Shown: piece after piece, positions 34,046 through 45,880 of the stretch
Layout of the letters: every line of letters starts with the position of its first letter
How positions within the stretch are numbered: the stretch's first letter is position 1
NCBI GenBank assembly: GCA_944548615.1
Contig: OX155967.1
Span: forward strand, 5,615,281-5,679,280
Direction: 5' to 3'
DNA length: 64,000 nt
Origin: Micropterix aruncella
Taxonomy: Eukaryota; Arthropoda; Insecta; Lepidoptera; Micropterigidae
Notes under the pieces: model-generated
What the model was told of the DNA's origin: nothing
The model's database searches: none
The model's input: the letters and a program-made list of their open reading frames with translations, nothing else
Translations under genes and position numbers: made by a program

Positions 34046-34300
34046 TCATTTGAATAATTCTTTAACAAACGTCGGTTGGTTGAGGTTGAAAATGTCGATG
34101 GTGGAGAAACGAGAGTCGTACGTGCACATCAGCCTATAAGCGATGGAATATTTCCCGTAGTTGGTATTGGCACGAGAGAACTCAAACTTGCGTGAATTGC
34201 GAATTAATCGCGGAGGAACGAAAAAACGTAAGTTTTCAACAAGGTATGGACTATCTATGGTATTGTGGATAACTTTGTGTAACAGTACCATATCAGCCAC
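34046..34300 (-). mobile_element. Non-LTR RT C-terminal fragment
   Basis: Minus-strand frame with ADMVLLHKVIHNTIDSPYLV, FFVPPRLIRNSRKFEF and a terminal IFNLNQPTFVKELF string, the common C-terminal tail of arthropod non-LTR RTs (LHKLLNGxIDSP / VPxRxxR). It resembles the C-terminus of element B at 54.4 kb. Truncated. Confidence 0.7.
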
Positions 34301-34424
34301 AGTGCGTTACCACATTAATAAGCCTTTATTTTGTTTTGTAACAAGAGTTTATGATGAATAACTTTTAAACGGTTCTAAATAAAGATTTTTTTAGATATTA
34401 TTTTTTTACAATATAATAGTGAAA

Positions 34425-34550
34425 TTCTTGACTATCTATGTATGTAAAGTAAAGGGTAGTAACGAGACTTAATACCAGACACACATATTTCGACCCGTAA
34501 AAGAGCTGTTTGCCTTGATTTGGACACGATGAAATTAATGTAATGTAATT
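34425..34550 (+). repeat. Retroelement D 3' end, copy
   Basis: Matches 1600-1741 (ATTCTTGACTA, GGTAGTAACGA, TTGGACACGATGAAAT) and ends in TGTAATGTAAT. Confidence 0.65.
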
Positions 34551-34554
34551 GACA

Positions 34555-35310
34555 GGACTTACATATTTTCAACATATTATTTAGTATATTTCTTTGATTT
34601 TTAGATGATTTCATTTTAATTATTACTTTGATAACAATCGCAGCGCCGTCGCGCAAACCGAAGTTAGCCAAGTTCAAAATGGCCTATGTGTAAAAACGGC
34701 AATTATATGGCTAATGACATAATACGTCATCCACTCATGCATAATATCGACAAACAGTTGTGAAATGTGCATTGTGTATGTATTGTGAAATAAACTACTT
34801 AGTGATGAATCCGACATTTCGGCGCCTTTCTTCACTTTCACACGGAACTTGCGGCCCAAGGTCGGTGCACAGGGAAGCCCAAATGATCAGTAGGAAGTAT
34901 AGTGAGAGGTAGGCCAATCTCTGCCGATGCCCATAAATTTGGATTTCAGTGAAAGTGACAGAGGATATCGAGATAGGGTGTCCAACCGTCCGAGTAATGC
35001 ACTGCGTTGAAAATATAGTTTCATAAATTTAGTATTAACCCTTCGGCTACATAACGATCAAATTTGGTTGCACTCCAGAACACCGTTGACTATGTAACGA
35101 CCAATATATATTTCTGGTAAAATTCCATTGTCAAACGTCATGTTTTTTTTTGTTGAGAAATCATCAAAATTTCTATTGGTATTTATGAGCTAATATCTAA
35201 ATATTTTTGTATGTAAATAAGCAAAACGAAATATTATCTTTGATAGAGAGTCGAATAAAGATCACGATAGTATTTACAATTTCTAAATAGGGTTCCGTAT
35301 TTTTTCGTAA
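34555..35310. other. No gene recognised
   Basis: 35040-35280 contains parts related to the upstream portion of repeat K. No coding sequence is supported; the short minus frames at 34432-34859 have no recognisable content. Confidence 0.4.
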
Positions 35311-35325
35311 GACAAGTACAAGTTA

Positions 35326-35606
35326 CACGGCCCGGTGGCATAGTGGTTGGGTAGCCTGATCTTACATTGTAAGGTCCCGGGTTCGATTCCCGGCCGGATC
35401 ACCATTTTCCGTTGGGATCTAATTAACGGAATTGCATTTTCAATTCTGTCGATGGAATGCAATAACAAGACACACACTTACAGACATGTTACACGCACAC
35501 ATACATATAACACGTCATTGTAGGGTTGGTTGTAAGAGATTGTCATATGACAATAAACCCGCCCATTGTGACATTCTCACAATAAAGAGTATAAACAAAC
35601 AAACAA
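35326..35606 (+). mobile_element. Full-length tRNA-derived SINE, 281 bp
   Basis: The head carries a pol III A box TGGCATAGTGG (35336-35346) and a perfect B box GGTTCGATTCC (35380-35390). The body includes CCGTTGGGATCTAATTAACG and the tail GTGACATTCTCACAATAAAG then (AAAC)n. It is flanked by an 8-bp direct repeat ACAAGTTA (35318-35325, 35607-35614). Such elements are copied by non-LTR RT in trans (family knowledge). Other copies lie at 450-571 and 61522-63345. Confidence 0.93.
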
Positions 35607-35639
35607 ACAAGTTAGAAATGCCGGTTTTTTTTTCACTTT

Positions 35640-35845
35640 TTCGAATTTCTCATATTTATTCATAATTATCAAATTGTTTTACAAAATGAGATTTCAATAT
35701 TCTATATACGAAATTTTAATGCGATCATTGTACAGTTACTCTTTTTATTATTTCTGTAGTAGTTCCATAGTTATAGTACTTTTTGACGAGCGCGTCGATA
35801 TTGCAAGATATTCCAATAAATTATGCCGCTACTCGAAGGGTTAAC
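35640..35845 (+). repeat. Dispersed repeat K, copy 2
   Basis: Matches 5095-5310; the SINE sits just upstream, interrupting the longer match. Confidence 0.65.
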
Positions 35846-35854
35846 TTGCAAATT

Positions 35855-36830
35855 TGAACGTTTTCAAAATGTGTGCATACGATTTATCTTCGGTCTACGT
35901 AAGTATGATCACGTGTCCGAATATAGGTCACAGTTCAAGTGGTTGCCAGTACGCCAAAAAAGAAATTATTGATTTATTACACGAGCTTTGTACACGACCT
36001 CCCAACAAAAAAGGAGTGTAATGTGTTCAGGATTCATCTATGTATGTTTTCCGTTCTTTATTCCACTATAACTTCTAAACGCTTGAACCGATTTAGAAGT
36101 ATGTAGTATTGTTAGAATCGTTATGTCATCCTGAGTGTCATAGCGTACGTTAACTGTCCAAATATTAAGTATGTAAATGTCTAGATGTTTAAATGTCAAT
36201 AAATTAACATACATCTATCGTGTTTAGCGTCAAATGATAGGTCTGATTGAGTACATTCCGAAAATATACATTTATCTATATGGATTTACATTACCCACAA
36301 ATATTTCATAGAAAAACCTTAATAAAAATAATAATAAATACAAAAGGTCACTTTCTGTAACGGCAGTCGTGTTTTTTATTATTTTTAATATATTTATTTG
36401 TTTAATCATTTTTTTTATATACAGCTACGTATCTAGAGTGTTATACATACTTATTCTTCTTCTTCTTCTCGAAGTGCCTCTCCATTACTGGAGGTTGGCC
36501 GTTAGCTCTGAATACTTTTGCCGGTCTTGCGCCCTCTATCGATACTTGCTCTCCTCTATCGTGTACTTTCCCAATCAACACCATCCTACCTCCACGACCT
36601 TTTTGAAGCACTATGTTCCCACGGTCTCGTATTTCGGTCAGCCTCTAACCATTTCCTCACAAATTCCGCATCATGGTACTGCTTTCTACTCATAATATTT
36701 CTGTGTCCAAAGTGCAAGACTCTAGAACGATCTCACAGAAGATATACGAAACTCGCCTTCTTTAGAATGTGGGATCTGGCGATGTATGTTTACTATGACA
36801 GAGATGTTAGCTGTCGATCTGACGTTATCT
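35855..36830 (+). mobile_element. Non-LTR retroelement S, copy 2, split
   Basis: 35860-35960 encodes a piece matching the RT of copy 1 (ATTTATCTTCGGTCTACGTA, TATGATCACGTGTCCGA); the match resumes at ~36535 with LALLYRVLSQSTPSYLHDLF and LCSHGLVFRSAS and runs to ~36760. Between them lies repeat I (36010-36420) and another repeat scrap with TTCTCGAAGTGCCTCTCC at 36466-36485. Truncated and frameshifted. Confidence 0.7.
36010..36420 (+). repeat. Dispersed repeat I, copy 2
   Basis: Matches 18300-18710; inserted within retroelement S. Confidence 0.7.
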
Positions 36831-36839
36831 ATCTTTGAA

Positions 36840-37430
36840 TCGATCCGTTGGCTACCCGATCCCGAGTGACTATCGTCAGCGAAGGACGCAATAGTCCGCG
36901 ATAAATTCCAAGTGAATTACTGCTAAATTAACACAAGTAGAGGCCGCGCAAGCGACCTTGGACGCATAACCAGACGGTAGAACGGAGGAATCCGGCCAAA
37001 TCTGGTAGTGAGGGCTCGAGGTCGGATCGCAGGTTTCAGTTCCCAGTGCCTCGCGGAAAGGCGTTTGACTCGGGACGGTGGACTGGGTTGTCGCTAAGTC
37101 TCTACGTTTACCCCACGGCTGAAAGAATTTACACATTGTTATACCTTCCTGGGTTGACAGGTGGGAGCTAATGCAGCTGGGCCATTATGACCCATGAATA
37201 AGGGTCGGCCAAACTCACAGGTCAACACCCATCGCCAACAGAGTCGCGAGCCCGGGTAGGACTTTGTGCATGCGAGCCAGTTCCCTTGAAAATCATAGTT
37301 CAGGCGCTCCTGGACGTTTTGCGCACCGTGCGGCGTCAGCCAATCGACTGTGCAGTCAATGATCACATATCGTTATACAAACCTGGGGTGACGGGTTCGC
37401 CCGTTGTAGTCGACACCACCCAACTGGGGT
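36840..37430 (+). mobile_element. Foldback-family copy, rearranged
   Basis: Contains a diverged arm (36845-37010, CTACCCGATCCCGAGTGA, GCGCAAGCGACCTTGGA), a terminal module scrap (37040-37160, GTGCCTCGCGGAAAGGCG), a central module (37180-37355, GTCAACACCCATCG, GCGCACCGTGCGGCGTCAGC) and a terminal module end (37370-37425, GACGGGTTCGCCCGTTGTAG). The module order differs from the 24.1-kb copy. Confidence 0.65.
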
Positions 37431-37810
37431 GACTCCGTTAGGTCGAATACTATAGCGATTTGATGCGCTAAGTGTGACGTCAAAGTCGCGATCGCGCGTA
37501 CTCGGCGCGCGATCGCAAAGTTTGCGCAACATCATTTCGCTTTCCAGTGGCGTGGCGCGTCGGCGCACGTGGTACTGAGCTGGTAGTAGTTGGTACGAGT
37601 CGAGGCACACTGGCCTACTTGCCGACTCGCAGTTGCCAGTTGCTCGCACCTCGTACCTAACACCGGAATCACTTTTTGCATGTTTAACCACATTCACTGG
37701 CTTATTGGGACGCGGTATTTAGCGGCGCAGCGTCGAAAGGTCTCAATTTCTACTTAGCAAGGCCCAGCTCATAACGTCCCTATTCATTACATAACATAAT
37801 ATTACATATC
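37431..37810. other. GC-rich island, no gene assigned
   Basis: 37430-37690 is strongly GC-rich. It holds a complete CRE palindrome TGACGTCA (37475-37482) and an 11-bp inverted repeat GCGATCGCGCG (37488-37498 and 37506-37516). It looks promoter-like but no coding exon is identified. 37780-37815 is AT-rich. Confidence 0.4.
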
Positions 37811-37827
37811 ATAACATCCCTGTTCAT

Positions 37828-38397
37828 ATAAAATCGAAGACTGCGGTCTAGCCTACGTTGGACAAACGAAACGGCCCATAGCCACGCGACTGACAGAACA
37901 CATCAAAGCTGTTAAAAACGTTCAGCGAGAAAAATCGGCGATCTGCGAACATATATTGGATAGCGGAAGTAACCACTGGATGCAGTTTCAAAATCCCATT
38001 GTTCTATCCAAGGAACAATTCTACTTTCCTCGCATGATCCGGGAAGCCATTGAAATAAGAAGAACTCCGAACTTCAATAGAGATGACGGCTACAAACTCT
38101 CTTCTACGTGGAACCCTCTTCTTAAAATGTTCCCGCCGCCGAACGCCGAACGCAAAGACGTAAAACAGGATACAGTGAGTGTTGTGTGCAAAACGGATTT
38201 TAAAAATTCCCGCGCTCCGAGCCCGGCCCCCCACCACCGTTATAACCTACGCAGTGGCGGCAGCGGTTTGCGGCCTACCCGCAAAACAACGGACTGACAG
38301 CTCTTCAGTCTACCCTAGACAACGGCGGCTGCAACGTCACCGAAACGTCGGGTCCTACAAATTTCACGCGGTAAATTCGTTTTCTATCCTATTTATA
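37828..38397 (+). mobile_element. Penelope-like element, 5'-truncated, GIY-YIG endonuclease
   Basis: The frame to the TGA at 38295-38297 gives CGLAYVGQTKRPIATRLTEH, then SAICEHILDSGSNH and EQFYFPRMIREAIEIRRTPN: the GIY-YIG nuclease domain that closes Penelope-like ORFs, with the YVGQT strand, the catalytic Arg, the Glu of the REAIEI helix and the final Asn region. Upstream RT is absent. The 3' terminus has GCAACGTCACCGAAACGTCG and CCTATTTATAAT. A 12-bp direct repeat ATCCCTGTTCAT flanks it (37816-37827, 38398-38409). Confidence 0.88.
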
Positions 38398-38409
38398 ATC
38401 CCTGTTCAT

Positions 38410-39035
38410 GCAAAATAAAAAAAAAAATGCTTATTTACTCAAATTTAAAATTCCATCCTACGTGAATTATATTGATTCTAAAGGATAATAATAGTTACTT
38501 CACGCTTTTATTATTGGGTTTGGGGGCTTTTTTGCGACTGTTTATAGTGAGTGTGGTTATACGTTGTCATGCAGAAGCAGTAGCGATGAGCGATTGACCA
38601 GGCTCGGTTATTTAATCACGAGCCTCTACATCATTGTTTGCAGTTCTTAACAGTACACATTTGCGGTAACTATAAAGCCAGTCTGCAAAAATCTATAACA
38701 GAAAGCACCGGCACAGGATCTCATATTTGAAAATAATGCAAATTTTCAACTTTACTATGATTGCACAAACAAAAATATTTGAGCAAAAACAAAGGACAGA
38801 AAGACATATAAACAGCTGATCCTTAAAAAAGAATAACATGGCTTTGAATTATGGCAAAAAGTGGACAGTGTGAAAAAACAGCAATTACATAGCTAAAAAC
38901 CAAATATATAATGTGTAATACTTTGCATCTTCGATTGAGCTCCATTCCATATTTCCCTAATACATAGGTAAGGCCCCAATACTACCTGCTAGTAGGTCAA
39001 TATCATCCGTATATGAAATATTACTGATCTTCTTA
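38410..39035. other. No gene seen
   Basis: Unassigned. 38560-38700 (GAAGCAGTAGCGATGAGCGA) has more balanced composition without a supported exon. Confidence 0.35.
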
Positions 39036-39039
39036 CTTG

Positions 39040-40115
39040 GTGGTAAACGGTTTCGTGCAGCTTGGGCCAGAAGATCCATTTTGTTCTCGGATCGGCTGAA
39101 CTCACGATTCAGCCCCTATTCAGAAGCTTCCTCGAGTGGAAGGCTACCCCAGGTAAGACTCTTGTGTCTCAGGCCTCAGAGCTGGTGACCCAGTTTCTCC
39201 CTGCGTGATTGCATCCCGGCGCAACTGGACGGTTTGCGCACCGTTCGGTGAAGCCACTCTGTTGTGCATTCTGACTAATCGATGAAGGGGTCTGGAGACT
39301 ATGGAAATACACTGTTCCCTAAGCAGCGGGGGTGGATGTTGACCTGTTGTCATGCCTCTCTTGAAATGACCTTGGTCCACTCGATCCCGTGTGGCACTAC
39401 GGGCGAAGAACGCCCAGGTCCGCGATCAATTCTAACTGAATTACCGCTGTAATACAACAGGTAGAGGTCGCGTAAGCGACTTCGGTGTCGTAACCAGTCG
39501 GTAGGACGGAAGTATCCTGAAGGTTAATTCCAGACGGAGATATCCTGCCAAAACTGGTAGTCAGGGGCGAGCTAATGCTTCCAAAACTGGTAGTCATTTT
39601 AAGAGTGGAAGACGACAGATCAAAATCCACCTCCCGCTGCTTAGGAAGTATGTCGTTTCCGGGCTCCCTTATTGCAGTTGTCTGCCGGAGTGCACAATCG
39701 ATTGGCAAAATAGTCGGCTTACAATTGACTGATGCTGTAAGGTGTGCACACCGCTTAGCAGCGCCCGAGGGCCGATCCCCCAGAGGAAACTGATCCACCA
39801 GCATTATACCCTGGGACACAGAGTCCATTCCGGGGTAGGCACTTTTTCGAGGAGATCACTGGATAGGAGCTGCACCTTGAGCTGACCCTATAAACGAAAA
39901 ATGGATCTTAGTGACCCAACTGCCGATGTTCTGATGTTTACTTAGAGGTGTCAACTACAACTGTAGAACTCGTTACCTCAAAAAGCTTCAACGATATTGA
40001 TCGTTCTATCTCCCTTGAGGTGAGCGTAGAAGACTTAGAGACGTATACAAACCTACCGTCCAGCTATGCCAACATGCCCGTCAGAGGTTAACGCCTTACG
40101 GCGATGCACCGGGAA
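39040..40115. mobile_element. Foldback-family copy, composite
   Basis: Central variant (39055-39285, TTTTGTTCTCGGATCGGCTG), diverged arm (39286-39570), an interrupting part (39580-39760), an inverted central piece (39765-39900) and an inverted diverged terminal module (39945-40115, GTGTCAACTACAACTGTAG, CGTCAGAGGTTAACGCC). No ORF is persuasive. Confidence 0.65.
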
Positions 40116-40134
40116 CATTTTTATATATTAGTTT

Positions 40135-40800
40135 TAAATTGTTCAATTTATTTATCTATTTATTTGTTTCAAACATAATTATAAAACACATAAAAATGGT
40201 CATACCAACTAATGGTGCGAAGAAACAACGGCCCACATTCACATGACGTAGTATAATAGTAAAGTTATGCAGAAATATATTTTTTTTAAGGTATGACTTG
40301 CATAAGATCGTTCTCTGTCCTTAAACGACCTATGTCGTCAAGAAGCCATTTTTTAATATTTTTTTTGAATAAAATGGTATTTTCATTTCCTTTATTTTGT
40401 CATCAAGACGGTTGAGTATTTTAGGTGCTATATAGTTGAATTGTCTTTGGGCAAATAAAGAATTAACTCGGGGAACAGCATAATTCAGACCTGCACAGAT
40501 GCTCTTGTAGTTCGGTGTTGCTGGCTTCGTGGTCGTTTATCTGAGGTTCGATGGAAAAACATGAGTGACTGTTTCACAAACAGCTGGCGTATATCTAACA
40601 CCTTACTTTCTTTGAATAGCATGTTGGAATCATATCGCGGGGGCCTTCTATTGATTACCCTCAACAAAAGCTTTTGGGCTTTCACTAGAGGATCCAAGAC
40701 AGATTTTGCACATGCTCCCCAAGCTATTATTCCGTGTACCCATAAACCCTGACACAGGGCTATATGGGGCGTCAATGCTTTGCCGTCATCGACGAGAAGA
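40135..40800 (-). mobile_element. Non-LTR retroelement H, 3' part, copy 2
   Basis: Minus-strand frame 40485-40775 reads WGACAKSVLDPLVKAQKLLL, RPPRYDSNMLFKESKVLD and LMFFHRTSDKR; the lower part holds the 3' region with CGACCTATGTCGTCAAGAAG. It is close to 22730-23440 and 5'-truncated near 40790. Confidence 0.78.
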
Positions 40801-41175
40801 TTTGAGATGGCAGCATATAAAATCTGCTTGAAAAATCAGTTAGTCAAACATGCCCTTTACAAACTGGACAACTTTTATGATATTGCGTCCACAATTGCTT
40901 GATTATAAATAATCATATTATGACTATACTTTCGCACTAAGTTTTAGATTTTATTGACGTTGTTTTTAATTACGCATGTTTCAGAATTTCTCTTTTTCAT
41001 CGTATTGATTATTATTTATTGTTTGATTATTGTTTATTTGGTAAATTTGACTATTTTTAAGTAACCACCTCTGATTACAATTATTTATTTATTTTCTTTT
41101 AATTAATCAAAGCGGTTTTATCATCCGGTAAATTATTATTGTAAAATTTGACATATTCCTCAGTATTGTGAAATG
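40801..41175. other. AT-rich, no gene seen
   Basis: Nothing recognisable. Confidence 0.4.
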
Positions 41176-41179
41176 CTTT

Positions 41180-42890
41180 TATGGAATGAATAAATGATGA
41201 TGATGTTGATGAACCAGCTGGCGGCCTAGGGCCATGACTAGCCGTTCTGGTAGGATACCTCTGTCTGGAATTAACCTTCAGGATACCTCCGATCTCCCGA
41301 CTGTTACGGGACCGAAGTCGCGTACGCGGCCTCTCCAAAGACATATTTCCCCTGCTCTGAATTCAGTATCAGGTATAGCCTAATGGTCGTTTCAAGAATA
41401 GTTGATGATAGGTCAACATCTACCCCCGCTACTTAGGAGACAGTGTACTTGCAGTCATGCCAGTCAGAGTGCACAACCGATTGGCGTCGCGGAACGGTGT
41501 GCAAACCGATGCACCAGCCATGAGGCCTGAGACGCGAGAGTCCTAACCGGGGTAAGCCTTCCACACGAAGAGGCTACTGAATAGGAGTTGTATCGTGAGT
41601 TGGACCGATCCGAGAACAAGGCAGATTTTATGTAACCATTCGCTAACATGCAGCATCAGTCGAATCCCCTAGAGGAAACTGATCCAACAAAATGATAGCC
41701 TGAGACACAGAGTCCTTCCCGGGGTAGGCACTCATTCGAGGAGGCCACTGGATATGTTGCACCGTGAGTTGAGCTGATCGTAAAAACGAAATATGGATCT
41801 TATTGACCCAACTCGTCTCCAATTAGCTGCCGATGTTCTTATGTTCACTGATTTATCTAACCAGAGCCAACAAAACACTCTCAATTCGTCCGATAATGAT
41901 CTTGGCAGATGACTATATCATATACAATAACGGCCGCATTATCCGCGGCTAAAAGTGCTAATGCTGGTGTCCCAGATATCCGAAGACCTTACACCTACAT
42001 AATATTTTGGTAACAGCGCAGAGAATTATGTAAGTTCTCTCTCGCGGAGGCTTGAAATTGGTCAATGTTCATTCATAGATCAATATTATACCCGTTTGCT
42101 GGGTCGTACCTCACCGTACCGCGTCTATGTTAGCTGAGGCCGGATTCGAGTGAGCTGGCGCCGGATTTCTTCATCTCAAGATCTGAAAGTACTGTGACAC
42201 TAACTAGAGTTGTCGACTACAACGGGCGAGCCCGTAACCCCAGGAAGTTTTAACGATTAGTCGTTCTATCTACCTGGAGTGAGCGCAGACGACTTAGGAT
42301 AAAAACAGTCCACCATCTATCTCCGCCACAACCCCGTGTAAGAGGCCAACGCCTTAACCGCGAGACCGTCCAGGAGCGCCAGAAGGTTGATTCACAGGGG
42401 AAACTAACCATAAGGCCAGAGTCCTACCCAGGCTCGCACTTCATGCGTGGAGGCCGTCGGATAGGTGTTGACCCGTGAGTGTGACCAACCCTGAACAGAA
42501 TGGGTCTTCGTGGCCGACTCAGCAAGGGCCCATTAACTCCCAATACTGTGAAACTAGAGAGTTGTCAACTACTAACGAATCCGCCACCCCAGGAAATTAT
42601 AACTATATTAGGTCATTCTTTCTCCCATTGAGTCTAACTACGCCAACGAGTTCATGAGAGTCCAACTCGGAACTGGGAAGCAGGAAATACAGCCAGGAAC
42701 TGGGAAGTGAACCGACTTCACGTTCTTACTACCAGATTTGGCCGGAGTTTTCCGTCCTTCAGTCTCGTTATACGAGTAGATTCCAAGTTGCTTGCGTAGC
42801 CTCTACCTGATGTTAGCGGTAATTCAGTTTGAATTTATCGTGGGCCGTGACGCCCTTTGCTGACGGACAACTGATCTTTATAAGGTGGCT
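41180..42890. mobile_element. Foldback-family cluster
   Basis: An inverted arm (41215-41480), two successive inverted central variants (41480-41640, 41650-41810), an unassigned stretch (41830-42190), a terminal module (42205-42365, GTCGACTACAACGGGCGAGC), an inverted central module (42365-42535, CGTCCAGGAGCGCCAGAAGG), a diverged terminal module (42555-42670, GAGTTGTCAACTACTAACGA) and an arm remnant (42690-42880). It looks like repeated insertion or recombination among family members. Confidence 0.65.
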
Positions 42891-43320
42891 GACACCAGGT
42901 CAACAACCACCAATACAATACAATACAATCAACTACTCCAGTAGATAGGCATTCCTACACTTGGATGCGTCATAAAATTAAATGCTTAAAATTTAATTAT
43001 CAAAAACACAACTATAATGGTATTTGTCATTATTACCTACTTACAAATAATCAAAATATACTTATGTCATTAAAAGTAAAAGAGAATAATATATTAAATT
43101 AGAAATTCAAATTCTATGTAGAATAATTAACGTAAAATTATTTTATTGTCAATTCAGCAATATAATTTAAACATAAATAGATGTATACTAAATTATATGA
43201 GAAATAGAATGTCAGCTATCATAATACCGTTATGTTAAAATTTAGCAAATTTTGCTAATTATCAACATGGAAAATAAACTCGGAATTTTCAAACTCCCTT
43301 ATACCATAAATTGGGTTTCT
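42891..43320. other. AT-rich, no gene seen
   Basis: Probably includes the 3' untranslated region of the RT fragment that follows on the minus strand. Confidence 0.4.
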
Positions 43321-43327
43321 TACCAAA

Positions 43328-43905
43328 TTATTTATAATTAGATACCTTTTTTAATTGGTCCTCTCCAAGGATTTTCATTTGCTCTGGAATCTTATTGTAG
43401 GACAAATTTTGGTGAATAAAACTGTATCGCACTTCGCTAAGTCGCTGTCGGTTCATGTGGAGATTGGATTTATTCCTCGTATCGTGATGATGAAAATAAC
43501 TATTCACCGGAACTTCTCTTAGGTGTCTACGAGCGTACATAATATTTTGGTAGATGCAAGAGGAAAATAGAGTCATTATTCCTGATTCTTTGTACAAATA
43601 GTGGCTTACAAACACTTCTTGGTAAGACTCTATATAAACTGCGTACCGCTCTTTTCTGGAGGAGAAAAATTCTTTTAGAATTTGATGCCATTCCCCAAAA
43701 CAGTTGGCCATACGTTATTAGGGGGTGGAAATATGCAAAATAAACGGATTTAGCTGCTTCAAAACCGCATAAACTTCTTATCTTTCTAATGGCGAATATG
43801 GCACTGCACATTTTTTACTGAGGTCATTTAAGTGATCGGACCATTGTAATTTTTGATCAATTTCTAATCCGAGAAATTTCCTGGAGGAGACATTTTCTAG
43901 TCGCT
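43328..43905 (-). mobile_element. Non-LTR RT C-terminal fragment W
   Basis: Minus strand: an IDQKLQWSDHLNDLS-like string at ~43820-43870, then AIRKIRSLCGFEAAKSVYFA, LITYGQLFWG and LLQKRAVRSLYRV (43527-43811), then after a -1/+1 frameshift YFHHHDTRNKSNLHMNRQRL and IKVFN-type tail (43328-43620). A typical RT thumb/C-terminal region; the YxDD core is missing. Confidence 0.8.
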
Positions 43906-44500
43906 TTAAATATATTTATTTTTTATAACATATATACACAAATCTCACAATTCGACTGCGATCGGCAGCTCTACAGCTGTAGTTTCAATGTTTTTTTTTT
44001 TTCTTCCCCTACCATAATAAACTTTACGCGGCTTTCGTTCTTTAGAAATACCTAAAAACACAAATTGTTCGTAAAGATCCTATATTTTTTCGTTTTTTCT
44101 TTCTCCAAAAAGCGTCTCGAACGTTGATTCAAGAGAAATCCTAAGTGTGAGGAAGTATCTTTTTAACCGACTTCAAAAAAGGAGGAGGTTATCAATTCGG
44201 TTGTACCTTTTTTAAAAATGTTTATTACCTCAGAACACTTCCATTTATGAACCGATTTGGAAAATTATTTATTTATTTGAAAGAAAGCAGCCATGTCATA
44301 GCGGAACTTAGAACGGGCTGTCATAATTGAATGTGTATACAAAATTCAGTTTCTGTGCTTTTAAGCGTTGAGGAGTCCCCTCGTCGGGATCCAACCCTGG
44401 GCGCGGGGCTGAGGATCCCCAAATCGGCGGTCGTAATCCCTCAACATTTTTTTAGTAGCGGCTATCAGTTGCTGTTTTAGATTTCTGCGGTTCACTTAGC
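43906..44500. repeat. Unassigned repeats
   Basis: 44163-44215 carries TTTAACCGACTTCAAAAAAG, GAGGAGGTTATCAATTCGG, which I recognise as a very common lepidopteran dispersed repeat end. 44270-44470 includes GAACGGGCTGTCATAATTGA and GGATCCAACCCTGGGCGCGG. No gene. Confidence 0.5.
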
Positions 44501-45190
44501 GATAATAGTCTTTGTACGCCCGAGCTAATGGGAGCTAAAGGGCCCTTGCTGATTTGGCCACGAAGACCCATTCTGTTCAGGGTTGGTCGCAGTCACGGGT
44601 CAACACCCATCCGGCGGCCTTCACTAATGAAAAGCGAGCCCGGGCAGGACTCAGGCCTTAGGGCTAGTTTCCCCTAGGAATCAACATTCTGGCGCTCCTG
44701 GACGGTCTGCGCACAGTGCGGTATTAGCCAATCGATTGTGCACTCTGACTAACAGTAGAGTCTGGAAGCAGTACTGTTTCCTATAGAGCGGGGGTGGTTG
44801 CGGATCTTACGGCGACTGCTCTTGAAACGACCATCGGCTACCCGATCCTGGGTGAACAGCCGGGCAAAGGATGCCGTGGTCTGCGATAGATTCGGTATAC
44901 ACCGTTTCACCGCTTCTTAAGGGAGAGATCCGGGCAAGCGACCTCGAACTCGTAACCAATCGAGAGACTGAAGTAATCTGGTCGCAATTGGAAGTAAGGG
45001 CGTGAGTGTATTCCGCTGGGTAACACACCTGGTTATCACGCGGTTAAGGCGTTGGCCTCTTACGGGCATGTGGCGGAGCTTGACGGTGGACTGTTTTGTC
45101 CAAGTCTTCTGCGCTCACTCCAGGGAGGTAGAACGTCTAATAGTTAAAACTTCCTGAGGTGTGGGTTCGCCCGTTGTAGTTGACAACTCT
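44500..45190 (+). mobile_element. Foldback-family copy, right half
   Basis: Central module (44540-44755, CACCCATCCGGCGGCCTTCA), right arm (44756-45045, close to the 24.5-24.78 kb arm: AGTCTGGAAGCAGTACTGTT, CTTGAAACGACCATCGGCTA) and terminal module (45046-45190) ending GTAGTTGACAACTCTAGTTG. This copy shows how the central module is joined to the arm. Confidence 0.8.
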
Positions 45191-45229
45191 AGTTGTATGC
45201 CCGAGTAAACGAGTTTGTTGTGCGACGCG

Positions 45230-45555
45230 GGTGGCAAACTTGACATCTGATGGATTCAACCAAACGTTAACCAAGGTGGACATTATGGATTGTCAACTAC
45301 TACGGGTGAACCCACCATTCCAGGAAGTTACAACGACATTATGCCATTGTTTCACCCATGGAATGATCGCAGAGACTTAGGGACTAACACAGTCGACAGT
45401 CTAACTACGTCAACATCTCCAAGTCCCTTTATCTCGAGGCACTGGGAAGAGAAACCTGAGTATTTGCATGTGCGTACATTTCTTTGTGTGTTTGTGTATG
45501 TGTGTGTGCAAATGCTTAATGCAATTGAGCTAAAGTTGGGACAGGCATCATTTGG
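45230..45555 (+). repeat. Diverged foldback terminal module and spacer
   Basis: 45293-45430 resembles the terminal module (ATTGTCAACTACTACGGGTG, CCAGGAAGTTACAACGACAT). 45470-45515 is a TG-rich microsatellite. No gene. Confidence 0.5.
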
Positions 45556-45559
45556 TCAT

Positions 45560-45880
45560 GGCAAGATTTGAAGAGTGGTTGTGGTTGCAGTCGATCCACC
45601 AACGGGGCGCAGTAGTCATTGGACTTAAGACTTGAAATTTTGTACACAGATGACTTGTTGGACCGACATCACGTTGTGAAATCTTGGTTTAAATATCTCG
45701 TACACAAGCGACGCAAAGTCCGCCATATTTAAGAAAATACTTCATTATTTTTGGAAAAATACCATTTTAATACCACGAAATAAACTTCATATTAAATACG
45801 AATAAGAGCGCGGGGAAGTTTAGGTTACTACGGGGGGGATTTGGTGAGGGTGCTTGTCTACTTGCCGGGAAAATATATGT
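45560..45880 (-). repeat. Dispersed repeat M, reversed copy
   Basis: The reverse complement matches 22080-22380 piecewise (ATTAAAATGG, AAATATGGCGGACTTTGCGT, TTTCAAGTCT) and ends with the C-rich edge CCCGGCAAGTAGACAAGCAC. Confidence 0.55.

Noticed and set aside
35326..35400. Apparent tRNA gene
   Set aside because: A and B boxes are good, but the sequence continues into a SINE body with a tail and direct repeats, and the head does not close as a tRNA acceptor stem.
39397..39828. 143-codon minus-strand frame
   Set aside because: Falls on non-coding blocks of the foldback family; the same blocks elsewhere are not open in that frame.
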